A stretch of 64,000 nt of DNA from Chitinophagaceae bacterium (GTDB taxonomy: Bacteria; Bacteroidota; Bacteroidia; Chitinophagales; Chitinophagaceae), in the NCBI GenBank assembly GCA_023957155.1, contig JAMLHK010000004.1, positions 62,001 through 126,000 of the forward strand, read 5' to 3'. Position numbers and translations under genes: made by a program. This document shows, piece after piece, positions 1 through 6,780 of this stretch. Positions within the stretch are counted from its first letter, which is position 1. Each line of letters starts with the position of its first letter. The notes beneath the pieces are model-generated. The model saw only the letters and a program-made list of their open reading frames with translations, did no database searches and was not told where the DNA came from.

Positions 1-2
1 CA

Positions 3-233
3 CTAAGTAACAATTTTAGAAAATTATTGAATAATTTTTGTTCAACTATTAGAGAAAGCGACTATTATATAAAAGATGAAGAATTATCTAAAATAGAATT
101 TGTTAAGCGAAAGTTTCAGAGATTACGATATAGAAATCTTTATTTAGGAAAGTTATCATGGTTTATGTTTGGATCTCAGATTTTATTAATATTATTTACC
201 ACAATTTTCTTTATGGTGTCAAAAATTATTTAG
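3..233 (+). CDS. C-terminal part of a small membrane protein (cut by window start)
   Basis: The reading frame is open from base 3 to a TAG at 231-233, so the gene probably begins upstream of the window; a TTG at 27 is the first possible internal start. The visible part is lysine/arginine-rich and ends in one hydrophobic segment (about the last 25 residues, with WFMFGSQILLILFTTIFFMV). It therefore looks like a cytoplasmic domain with a C-terminal membrane anchor. I do not recognise the family. The region is markedly AT-rich compared with the genes after position 1055, as is the next small gene, which suggests an accessory segment. Function unknown; that it is a real protein is likely but not certain. 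Confidence 0.5.
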   Translation, partial: LSNNFRKLLNNFCSTIRESDYYIKDEELSKIEFVKRKFQRLRYRNLYLGKLSWFMFGSQILLILFTTIFFMVSKII

Positions 234-286
234 ATCAAAACTATTTACTGCTTAGTCCGCAACACTCTACTTCGTTATCTTTCGAT

Positions 287-363
287 GATTCACAATAGAC
301 ATAAAAGCAATTGCCCAAATTAGAGTATTAAGGTTGAATTCACAATTGATTCCACAATAGACT
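287..363. repeat. Imperfect direct repeat in an intergenic gap
   Basis: The gap 234-438 has no gene. It holds two copies of a 15-16 nt unit, GATTCACAATAGAC at 287-300 and GATTCCACAATAGAC at 348-362, with a third weaker match (TTCACAATTGATT) between them. The purpose is unknown; it lies just upstream of the orphan gene at 439. Confidence 0.4.
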
Positions 364-438
364 GAACAGACCATTACTTATAAACAAAGTTTTTATGTGA
401 TAAATACCTATTTTAACCTTAAATAAAAATTGAATACT

Positions 439-918
439 ATGGAATCGGATTTTGGCGAAGTTAGTTTAACACCATTTGAAATTTTGAGGAAAATTGATAA
501 GGTTTTTCCGGATAACATCAGTATCAAAACAATATTTGACAACTTCGATTGGGTCAATAATAATCTCATTTGTATGGAAATCGTACAATATCTAGCACAG
601 GAAAACCTAATATCTAAAGTAAGTGAGACAAATTATCAAATAAAAGATGCAGGACGTGCTGCAATTAAAGAAGGATCACTGGAAAAATATTTTGAGAAAA
701 TAAATGCAGAAAAAACAAAAATGGATGAGCTTAAGGCCTTACAGGAGCAATCTTTAAAAGAAGGAATTATACATTCCAGGAAGATGCGGGAAATAGCTGA
801 AGATGCTAATAAGATAGCAAAGAATGCCAATATAAAAGCGAATAGCTCAAACGTAATTGCAATTATTTCGGCAATTGTCTCTATAGTTTCTGTCTTATTC
901 ACTTGTAACAAACAATAA
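439..918 (+). CDS. Hypothetical protein with coiled coil and C-terminal membrane anchor
   Basis: The first ATG is at 439; a TTG three codons earlier is in frame but less likely. The product is 159 residues. Residues 1-75 look like a small winged-helix-like fold (FEILRKIDKVFP, then a second helical part ending in LISKVSETNYQIKDAGRAAI). Residues 80-130 are charged and helical, consistent with a coiled coil (KALQEQSLKEG, KMREIAEDANKIAKNAN). Residues 138-155 are one hydrophobic segment (VIAIISAIVSIVSVLFTC). A tail-anchored protein with the N-terminus in the cytoplasm is the simplest reading. No family recognised. The DNA is AT-rich like the preceding fragment and unlike nrdJ, with which it converges. 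Confidence 0.6.
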   Translation: MESDFGEVSLTPFEILRKIDKVFPDNISIKTIFDNFDWVNNNLICMEIVQYLAQENLISKVSETNYQIKDAGRAAIKEGSLEKYFEKINAEKTKMDELKALQEQSLKEGIIHSRKMREIAEDANKIAKNANIKANSSNVIAIISAIVSIVSVLFTCNKQ

Positions 919-977
919 CCCGTTGCTCCCCCAACGCCTTCTATTAGCATGTCCCGCGCATCACCTCTGGTGATTTC

Positions 978-1011
978 AAAAAAAATCCATTCCGAAGAAT
1001 CGGAACGGATT
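978..1011 (-). terminator. Intrinsic terminator of nrdJ
   Basis: On the minus strand, 984-994 pairs with 1001-1011 (11 positions, one mismatch, 6-nt loop) and is followed by a run of eight T (978-985 read as complement). It lies 43 bp past the nrdJ stop. Confidence 0.8.
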
Positions 1012-1054
1012 CGTGTAGGTTTTTATATTCCTAACCGTCCTTATTGAATTTCTC

Positions 1055-4000
1055 TTAGCTGCAACCCATACTGTTGCCACAGTTCAGGCATTTATAGCAG
1101 GTGCCGCTGCGTACGGTAATATGTCCGCAGGTATTGCAGGCAGGCGCATCACTCTGCATGCTTTTCAGATGTTCACTTACCACATTTGCATTAGACATGG
1201 CGCGTTGCATTTTGGAAGGCTGAACTGCAGAGCCGCTATTGGGTGAAGACCCCACTACCCTTACATCACTCAAAACCGGGGGTTTATCATACTCCAGCCC
1301 GATGGTGGGCATATCATCCCAATCATCATGACCTGTATTGCCCATTTCGGGTTTATCCAGCACATGCACCAGGTCGGTTCTGCCCAAATACTCGTATGCT
1401 AAGCACCTGAAAACAAAATCAACAATAGAAGTGGTAGATTTAATATTCGGGTGGTCTACCATACCTGCAGGTTCAAACTTGGTAAAAACAAACTTCTCTA
1501 CAAATTCCTCCAGGGGCACTCCATACTGCAAACCTACCGACACGGAGATAGCAAAACAGTTCATCAGGCTGCGCAGGGTGGAACCTTCTTTTGCCAGGTC
1601 AATGAAAATCTCACCCAGAGTGCCATCTCCATATTCCCCCGTCCGGAGGAAAAGCGCCTGTCCGTTAATCTTTGCCTTTTGGGTAAACCCGCGACGTTTG
1701 GCAGGAAGCGTTTTTCTTTCAACGATCCTTGACAACTGGCGCTTTAGCTTGGTATCGGTGGATTCCTGCATACGCTTGTGCAGCTCATCCAACAGCTCAT
1801 CTACCGTAAGCTTACCCATATCAATAAACTGGCTGTCCTGGCTTACAGCAGCTTCTGCACTATCTTCTTTGGTTTTCTTTGTATCACTTTTATTGCTTAA
1901 CGGCTGGCTAAGCTTTGAACCATCCCGGTATAAAGCACAGGCCTTCAGCCCCAGCTCCCAGCTCAATTTATACGCATCGGCAATTTCATCCACGGTCGCT
2001 TCATGCGGCAGGTTGATGGTTTTGGATATCGCCCCGCTGATAAATGGCTGCACGGCGCTCATCATGCGGATATGCCCGTGCGCGTGGATAAAACGCTCTC
2101 CTTTTTTCCCGCATTTATTGGCGCAGTCAAATACGGGGTAATGCTCTTCTTTGAGATATGGCGCCCCTTCAATGGTCATTGTTCCGCATATATAATCATT
2201 GGCTGCTTCAATTTGCACACTGGTAAAGCCCAGTGCAGCAAGCAGGTTGAAATTCCAGTCATTATATTGTTCGGGAGTAAAGCCAAGGCGTTCCAGGCAG
2301 GCCTCCCCGAGCGTAAACCGGTTAAATACAAAGCTGATTTCAAAGGCTGACGCAAGAGCCGCATCCAGCTTTTTAATCTCTTCCGCAATAAATCCCTTTT
2401 CACTCAAAGACTGGGGATTAATAAAAGGCGCTCCGGCAAAGGTGGCAGAACCCACCGCATACCGAACAATAGCATCAATTTCTTTGGCGCTGTACTTCAA
2501 ATTTTTCAGTGCCTGCGGAACCGACTGGTTGATAATTTTAAAATAGCCGCCGCCACTCAGCTTTTTAAATTTCACTAAGGCAAAATCAGGCTCTACCCCG
2601 GTAGTATCGCAATCCATCACCAGCCCTATGGTTCCCGTAGGCGCTATCACGGTAGTCTGAGCGTTACGATAGCCATATTTTTCTCCCATTTCTACCGCTT
2701 CATCCCATGCATTACAGGCCGCCTTCAGGAGGTAATCGGGACAGTACCGGGCATGGATACCTTGCGGCTTAATGCTCAGTTGCTCATATTCATCTGCATC
2801 ATAAGCTGCAAGCCGGTGATTGCGCATTACCCTCATCATATCTTCCCGGTTTTCTTCAAACCGCGCAAAAGGCCCCATATAACTTGCAATCTCAGCAGAG
2901 GTTGTATAAGCAACACCCGTCATTATAGCGGTAATGGCGCCGGCAATACCCCGTGCTTCTTTACTATCGTAAGGAATACCACTAACCATAAGCATAGAGC
3001 CTAAGTTGGCAAATCCCAATCCCAATGTCCTGTAATCATAAGAAAGCCGGGCTACCTCTTTAGAGGGAAACTGGGCCATAAGAACAGATATTTCCAGGAC
3101 GGTAGTCCACAGCCGTACGGTATATTCAAAACCTTCTACATTAAAAGTATTCTCATTTTCATTAAAAAACTTGCGAAGATTCACAGAAGCCAGGTTACAT
3201 GCGGTATTGTCTAAAAACATATACTCGCTACAAGGGTTGGAGGCCCGGATACGTCCACCATGGGGGCTGGTATGCCATTCATTAATAGTGGTATCGTATT
3301 GGGTACCCGGGTCTGCACAACGCCAAGCTGCATAAGCAATCTGGTTCCATACCTCTTTAGCAGGAATTTTTTTCATTACTCTTCCGTCCGAACGTGCCTT
3401 TAGCTCCCAGTCTTCATTATTGTTCAGCTTCTCAAAAAAAGTATTGGGTATACGGATGGAATTATTGGAATTCTGACCGCTTACCGTTTTATAGGCCTCC
3501 CCTTCATAATCTGACGCATAACCTGCGGCGATTAATGCAGCCACTTTATTTTCTTCTTCAACTTTCCAGTTAATAAACTCCATTACCTCGGGATGATCCA
3601 GATCGAGGCAGACCATTTTAGCCGCTCTGCGGGTCGTACCTCCGCTCTTGATAGCGCCTGCGGCCCGATCACCGATCTTTAAAAAACTCATCAGTCCCGA
3701 AGAAGTGCCTCCACCGCTTAATTTTTCACCTTCACCACGGATATTAGAATAATTGGTACCCACTCCACTGCCATATTTAAAGATCCTGGCCTCCCTGACC
3801 CACAAATCCATGATGCCTCCTTCATTTACCAGGTCATCCTCCACGCTCAATATAAAGCAGGCATGAGGCTGCGGTCTTTCATAAGCAGAAGTTGACTTCT
3901 TCAGTTCCCCATCTGCAGGATCCACATAATAATGCCCCTGGGGCTTTCCCTGTATCCCATAGGATTCATATAAGCCGGTATTAAACCACTGGGGGCTGTT

Positions 4001-4396
4001 GGGCACACAGGCCTGATTCAAAATGCTATATACCAGCTCTTCATAAAAAATCTTAGCATCCGCAGGAGAAGCAAAATAATTATGCCGCTCTCCCCATACC
4101 CTCCAGCAATTGGCCATACGGTGTGCCACCTGTTTTACAGATGTTTCCCGTCCCAATGACCCATCGGACTGGGGTACCCCGGCCTTCCGAAAATATTTTT
4201 GCGCTAATATATCTGTGGCAATCTGGCTCCATTGTTTGGGAACTTCCACATTTTTCATCTCAAACACTACCTCTCCGGTAGGATTACGAATAACAGACGT
4301 ACGATAGTCATACTCAAACTGATCAAAAACATCCACATCTTCCCTGGTAAAGAAACGATGATACCTTAACCCTCCGCTTTGTTTTTCATTCTTCAT
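1055..4396 (-). CDS. nrdJ: Adenosylcobalamin-dependent (class II) ribonucleotide reductase
   Basis: Converts ribonucleotides to deoxyribonucleotides for DNA synthesis using a B12-generated radical, so it does not need oxygen. The 1113-residue product has the class II catalytic barrel: HACFILSVED with a redox Cys near residue 180, KYGSGVGTNYSNIRG near 207, the thiyl-radical finger loop NPCSE at 387-391 (Cys389), and the second redox Cys in TACNLASVNL (Cys400). A phosphate-binding PTGTIGL motif follows near residue 625. Residues about 900-1030 form the TSCPD domain typical of long NrdJ proteins. The C-terminus carries CNTCG, CYKCLNCG and a final CS, a zinc-ribbon-like tail thought to re-reduce the active site. 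Length and motifs are complete. No other reductase gene is in the window. The upstream region has a promoter, a dyad and a DnaA box. Confidence 0.96.
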   Translation of the reverse strand: MKNEKQSGGLRYHRFFTREDVDVFDQFEYDYRTSVIRNPTGEVVFEMKNVEVPKQWSQIATDILAQKYFRKAGVPQSDGSLGRETSVKQVAHRMANCWRVWGERHNYFASPADAKIFYEELVYSILNQACVPNSPQWFNTGLYESYGIQGKPQGHYYVDPADGELKKSTSAYERPQPHACFILSVEDDLVNEGGIMDLWVREARIFKYGSGVGTNYSNIRGEGEKLSGGGTSSGLMSFLKIGDRAAGAIKSGGTTRRAAKMVCLDLDHPEVMEFINWKVEEENKVAALIAAGYASDYEGEAYKTVSGQNSNNSIRIPNTFFEKLNNNEDWELKARSDGRVMKKIPAKEVWNQIAYAAWRCADPGTQYDTTINEWHTSPHGGRIRASNPCSEYMFLDNTACNLASVNLRKFFNENENTFNVEGFEYTVRLWTTVLEISVLMAQFPSKEVARLSYDYRTLGLGFANLGSMLMVSGIPYDSKEARGIAGAITAIMTGVAYTTSAEIASYMGPFARFEENREDMMRVMRNHRLAAYDADEYEQLSIKPQGIHARYCPDYLLKAACNAWDEAVEMGEKYGYRNAQTTVIAPTGTIGLVMDCDTTGVEPDFALVKFKKLSGGGYFKIINQSVPQALKNLKYSAKEIDAIVRYAVGSATFAGAPFINPQSLSEKGFIAEEIKKLDAALASAFEISFVFNRFTLGEACLERLGFTPEQYNDWNFNLLAALGFTSVQIEAANDYICGTMTIEGAPYLKEEHYPVFDCANKCGKKGERFIHAHGHIRMMSAVQPFISGAISKTINLPHEATVDEIADAYKLSWELGLKACALYRDGSKLSQPLSNKSDTKKTKEDSAEAAVSQDSQFIDMGKLTVDELLDELHKRMQESTDTKLKRQLSRIVERKTLPAKRRGFTQKAKINGQALFLRTGEYGDGTLGEIFIDLAKEGSTLRSLMNCFAISVSVGLQYGVPLEEFVEKFVFTKFEPAGMVDHPNIKSTTSIVDFVFRCLAYEYLGRTDLVHVLDKPEMGNTGHDDWDDMPTIGLEYDKPPVLSDVRVVGSSPNSGSAVQPSKMQRAMSNANVVSEHLKSMQSDAPACNTCGHITVRSGTCYKCLNCGNSMGCS

Positions 4397-4461
4397 AGTG
4401 ACAATAAATTTATAGTTGGAATTTACTTAGTTTAAGTTACAATTATCAAATGACAAGAAGG

Positions 4462-4492
4462 CGAAAGTATCTGCCTAAATCCTATTGTCAAA
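4462..4492 (-). promoter_or_regulatory. Predicted promoter of nrdJ
   Basis: Read on the minus strand: TTTG (4489-4492), 19 nt, then TACTTTCG (4462-4469). This matches the Bacteroidota pattern TTTG-N19-21-TAnnTTTG with one mismatch. It would place the start of transcription about 60 nt before the ATG. Confidence 0.6.
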
Positions 4493-4509
4493 CTGTTAAA
4501 TATTAACAG
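4493..4509. promoter_or_regulatory. 17-bp dyad touching the nrdJ -33 box
   Basis: CTGTTAA-ATA-TTAACAG is a perfect inverted repeat (7-bp arms, 3-nt spacer) starting next to the -33 element. The position suits an operator for a dimeric regulator. It is not an NrdR box (consensus ACAnTATATnTTGT). The remaining gap up to 4908 (about 390 bp) shows no convincing gene. Confidence 0.5.
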
Positions 4510-4511
4510 CA

Positions 4512-4520
4512 TGTGGATAA
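4512..4520 (-). promoter_or_regulatory. Consensus DnaA box upstream of nrdJ
   Basis: The minus strand reads TTATCCACA, the strongest form of the DnaA 9-mer. It lies about 20 bp upstream of the predicted -33 box of nrdJ. A single 9-mer may occur by chance, but nrd promoters are known DnaA targets in E. coli. Confidence 0.45.
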
Positions 4521-4908
4521 GTACCCGATATATAATACAGCGGGTAATTTCATGTTTTTTTCACATGTTATTGAAAAGAAAATTTGGTCGTTTGACTAAA
4601 GTTTTTTAACTCTGATCCCATTCATGGATTTACCGGCTGTAATCCTTTACAGGCAGCGGATTGCAGGACTATTTGGTATTCATTTTTTACCCGTTTGCGG
4701 TAACCGGAAAAACGATGATCATAAAGCAGATCCCAACCCCTTATTTCATACCGGTATCGTAACCTGCTGTAGCCAACCGGTCGGCTGATAATGGTAATAT
4801 GTGTACTTTCACTATATGTTACCCGGAATTTACGCTCCGGCAATTTTATTATGTAAACCCGGCTAACCCAAAAACTTTTTGCATTTTTGCATTTAAGGAA
4901 TCTAAAGC

Positions 4909-5664
4909 ATGACGGACCAAATCTATTCATCCATAACAGGAAAAAAGAAGGCAGGTAAGAAATCATTTGCCGTGCTTATTGATCCCGACAAGGTGGACCA
5001 GCGGGAGATAGCAAAACTGGTACAACTTGGCATCGAAGCTGAGGTGGATTATTTCCTGGTAGGTGGAAGCCTGGTAATCAGCAATCATTTAGATGAGGTA
5101 GTGAAGCAGATAAAAAAGCTGGGCACTATCCCGGTAATTCTTTTTCCCGGCGCTCCTTCACAGGTTAGCCGTTTTGCCGATGCGCTGCTTTATCTTTCCC
5201 TCATTTCAGGCAGAAATGCCGAACTCCTGATCGGGCAACATGTCATTTCGGCCCCTTTAGTTAAGCAAAGCGGGCTGGAAATTATTTCTACAGGCTATAT
5301 GGTCATTGACGGCGGCGCGCCTACCACCGTTTCCTATATCAGTAATGCCAGTCCTATTCCTGCCAACAAAAATGAAATTGCTATATGCACGGCTATGGCA
5401 GGAGAGATGCTGGGCATGAAACTCATCTATATGGATGCCGGCAGCGGTGCGGAACGGTCCATATCCGAGTCAATGATCGCAGCCGTGGCCGGTGTAATTG
5501 ATATCCCGCTTGTTATCGGGGGAGGGATCAATGACCCGGAGAAGGCCTATCTTAACTGCAAAGCCGGCGCCGACATCATTGTAGTGGGCAATTCCATAGA
5601 AAAAGACCCCTCCCTGATCATGGAAATGAGTGCAGCCGTACATAGCGTACCCGTTCGTTTATAA
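4909..5664 (+). CDS. Geranylgeranylglyceryl/heptaprenylglyceryl phosphate synthase family protein
   Basis: Family members join a long polyprenyl diphosphate to sn-glycerol-1-phosphate through an ether bond, the first step of archaeal-type lipid synthesis. The 251-residue product shows the TIM-barrel motifs in order: LIDPDK (24-28, metal-binding Asp), YFLVGGS (48-54), VILFPG (76-81), STGYMVIDGG (127-136), YMDAGSGA (174-181), VIGGGI (202-207) and VVGNSI (225-230). The DAGSGA form fits the bacterial/archaeal group II enzymes, which include Bacteroidota members. It is a single-gene unit between nrdJ (divergent) and the arginine leader. The direct repeat TTTTTGCATTTTTGCATTT just upstream probably contains its promoter. 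The product lipid in this organism is not known; prenyl chain length cannot be read from the sequence. Confidence 0.9.
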   Translation: MTDQIYSSITGKKKAGKKSFAVLIDPDKVDQREIAKLVQLGIEAEVDYFLVGGSLVISNHLDEVVKQIKKLGTIPVILFPGAPSQVSRFADALLYLSLISGRNAELLIGQHVISAPLVKQSGLEIISTGYMVIDGGAPTTVSYISNASPIPANKNEIAICTAMAGEMLGMKLIYMDAGSGAERSISESMIAAVAGVIDIPLVIGGGINDPEKAYLNCKAGADIIVVGNSIEKDPSLIMEMSAAVHSVPVRL

Positions 5665-5723
5665 GATTTTAGCTCATTTTTAAAATTTCACATAAAAAAC
5701 ACCCCTCCAAGTAAAAAAAGTAT

Positions 5724-5731
5724 TTTCTTTG
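5724..5731 (+). promoter_or_regulatory. Possible promoter -7 element of the arginine operon
   Basis: TTTCTTTG at 5724-5731 differs from TAnnTTTG at one position. No clear -33 TTTG is present, so this is a weak call. It would start transcription near 5738, about 40 nt before the leader reading frame. Confidence 0.35.
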
Positions 5732-5777
5732 CATCGTCAAAAATTTCTATTAAAGTATCGTTCACTATTCTACTACA

Positions 5778-5909
5778 ATGCAAAAAAATCTCACCACAGT
5801 AATCGCTGATGTGTCTGCCCGGGCAGCCACTACATTGCGTGGGGTTTTTCCTGTTCTGCCAGGAGCGGTTTTTTTCTGTTCTCCAATGCCCTTTAGGGTA
5901 CGACGTTGA
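5778..5909 (+). CDS. Candidate arginine leader peptide (43 codons)
   Basis: A short frame begins ATG CAA AAA AAT and ends with codons for Phe-Arg-Val-Arg-Arg followed by TGA. Five of 43 residues are Arg, with three of the last four codons being Arg (AGG, CGA, CGT). A 9-bp hairpin starts 8 nt after the stop, and a second, terminator-like hairpin follows. The placement ahead of the arginine genes suggests a peptide whose translation speed senses charged tRNA-Arg. An overlapping frame (5809-6030) ends with TGA overlapping the ATG of the next gene and is an alternative. No homolog is known to me; this rests on layout only. Confidence 0.35.
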   Translation: MQKNLTTVIADVSARAATTLRGVFPVLPGAVFFCSPMPFRVRR

Positions 5910-5916
5910 TACGATA

Positions 5917-5943
5917 TTCCATAACATCCCTGCCGTTATGGAA
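5917..5943 (+). promoter_or_regulatory. Perfect 9-bp hairpin in the arginine leader
   Basis: TTCCATAAC (5917-5925) pairs with GTTATGGAA (5935-5943) around a 9-nt loop. No T-run follows, so it is not itself a terminator. A ribosome at the leader stop codon (5907-5909) would cover its 5' arm. It could equally be a DNA operator. Confidence 0.5.
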
Positions 5944-5964
5944 AGTTCCCGCATCGGTATTGCT

Positions 5965-6011
5965 GATAGCGGCGAAAACGCAGCGATCTCTCTCTTTTAT
6001 TTATTTGTTAT
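5965..6011 (+). terminator. Terminator-like hairpin before the first arginine gene
   Basis: 5965-5974 pairs with 5979-5988 (10 positions, two mismatches, AAAA loop) and is followed by a pyrimidine-rich, mostly T stretch to 6011. It stands 15 nt before the ATG at 6027, where an attenuator would be expected. The stem is imperfect, so strength is uncertain. Confidence 0.35.
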
Positions 6012-6026
6012 AAGGAACAACAGAAA

Positions 6027-6752
6027 ATGAAAACGACCGAACAATTCCAGATACTTATTGCCAATGAAAGCCACCTGAGCTTTGCACAGATCATCTGTGA
6101 TGAAATGGCTTCTTCTGCCAAAGCCCGTGGAACGGGCATAGCCAAGAGAAGCCCCGATTATATCCAGCAGAAAATGCGGGAAGGTAAGGCAGTGATCGCT
6201 TTTGATAAAGAAGGGATATGGGCCGGGTTCTGCTACATCGAAACCTGGAGCCATGGTGGATATGTAGCCAACTCCGGACTTATTGTTTCCCCTGCATTCA
6301 GGAAGAGCGGACTGGCACGCGCCATAAAGCACAAAATATTCGGGCTCAGCCGTAAGCTGTACCCCAATGCAAAAATATTTGGTCTTACTACCGGACTGGC
6401 AGTAATGAAAATCAACTCCGAACTGGGTTATGAGCCGGTTACCTATTCGGAATTAACACAGGATGAAGAATTTTGGGCGGGTTGTAAAAGCTGTGTAAAT
6501 TATGACATCCTGATGAGCAAAGAGCGAAAGAACTGTCTTTGTACGGCTATGCTTTACAATCCGGACGACCATCCCGGAGCAGAGGAAACCAAACAGGATT
6601 TTCAGCAACACTCAAAGCTATACGAGCGCTTTATGCGCATAAAAAAATGGAAGCTGCTGCAACCTTTCATAAAAAAAGAAAAAACAGAATCGAAACCCGG
6701 TTCAAAGGTCAACATCAGGAAATCCATTCTTCATTTTATTTTCAACCTGTAG
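6027..6752 (+). CDS. GNAT-family N-acyltransferase, likely N-acylglutamate synthase of the arginine pathway
   Basis: First gene of the arginine operon and the only candidate for acylating glutamate, the opening step. Residues 5-145 have a GNAT fold: an acceptor-side helix (SFAQIICDEMASSAKARGTG), a central strand (KAVIAFDKEGIWAGFCYIE), and VSPAFRKSGLARAIKHKIF (88-106), which fits the acyl-CoA pyrophosphate loop. The remainder carries four cysteines (153, 156, 170, 172) in a CxxC-N13-CxC arrangement that could bind metal, then a charged tail. Classical ArgA and ArgJ are absent here. GNAT proteins in the same operon position in other Bacteroidota have been proposed to make N-succinylglutamate; I infer the same job. 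Gap to argG 28 bp. Whether the donor is succinyl- or acetyl-CoA is not visible. Confidence 0.75.
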   Translation: MKTTEQFQILIANESHLSFAQIICDEMASSAKARGTGIAKRSPDYIQQKMREGKAVIAFDKEGIWAGFCYIETWSHGGYVANSGLIVSPAFRKSGLARAIKHKIFGLSRKLYPNAKIFGLTTGLAVMKINSELGYEPVTYSELTQDEEFWAGCKSCVNYDILMSKERKNCLCTAMLYNPDDHPGAEETKQDFQQHSKLYERFMRIKKWKLLQPFIKKEKTESKPGSKVNIRKSILHFIFNL

Positions 6753-6780
6753 TTATTCGGGTTACAAAAAAGATATTCAG

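Noticed and set aside
1338-2141. A 267-codon plus-strand frame inside nrdJ
   Set aside because: Complete antisense overlap with a conserved enzyme; composition typical of a shadow frame.
4493-4509. NrdR box at the dyad before nrdJ
   Set aside because: The dyad does not match the NrdR consensus and is single rather than a tandem pair.
4397-4560. A cobalamin riboswitch upstream of the B12-dependent reductase
   Set aside because: I looked for the conserved B12-box (GCCACTG-type) and long leader pairing and did not find them; the leader is only about 60 nt.
4622-4966. A 114-codon frame on the minus strand between nrdJ and the prenylglyceryl phosphate synthase gene
   Set aside because: It overlaps the start of a well-supported gene, has no recognisable domain, and its composition is that of a non-coding strand.
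5809-6030. A 73-codon plus-strand frame whose TGA overlaps the ATG of the GNAT gene
   Set aside because: The coupled stop is attractive, but the frame runs through both leader hairpins and has no family match. The 43-codon frame at 5778 explains the layout better; kept only as an alternative.
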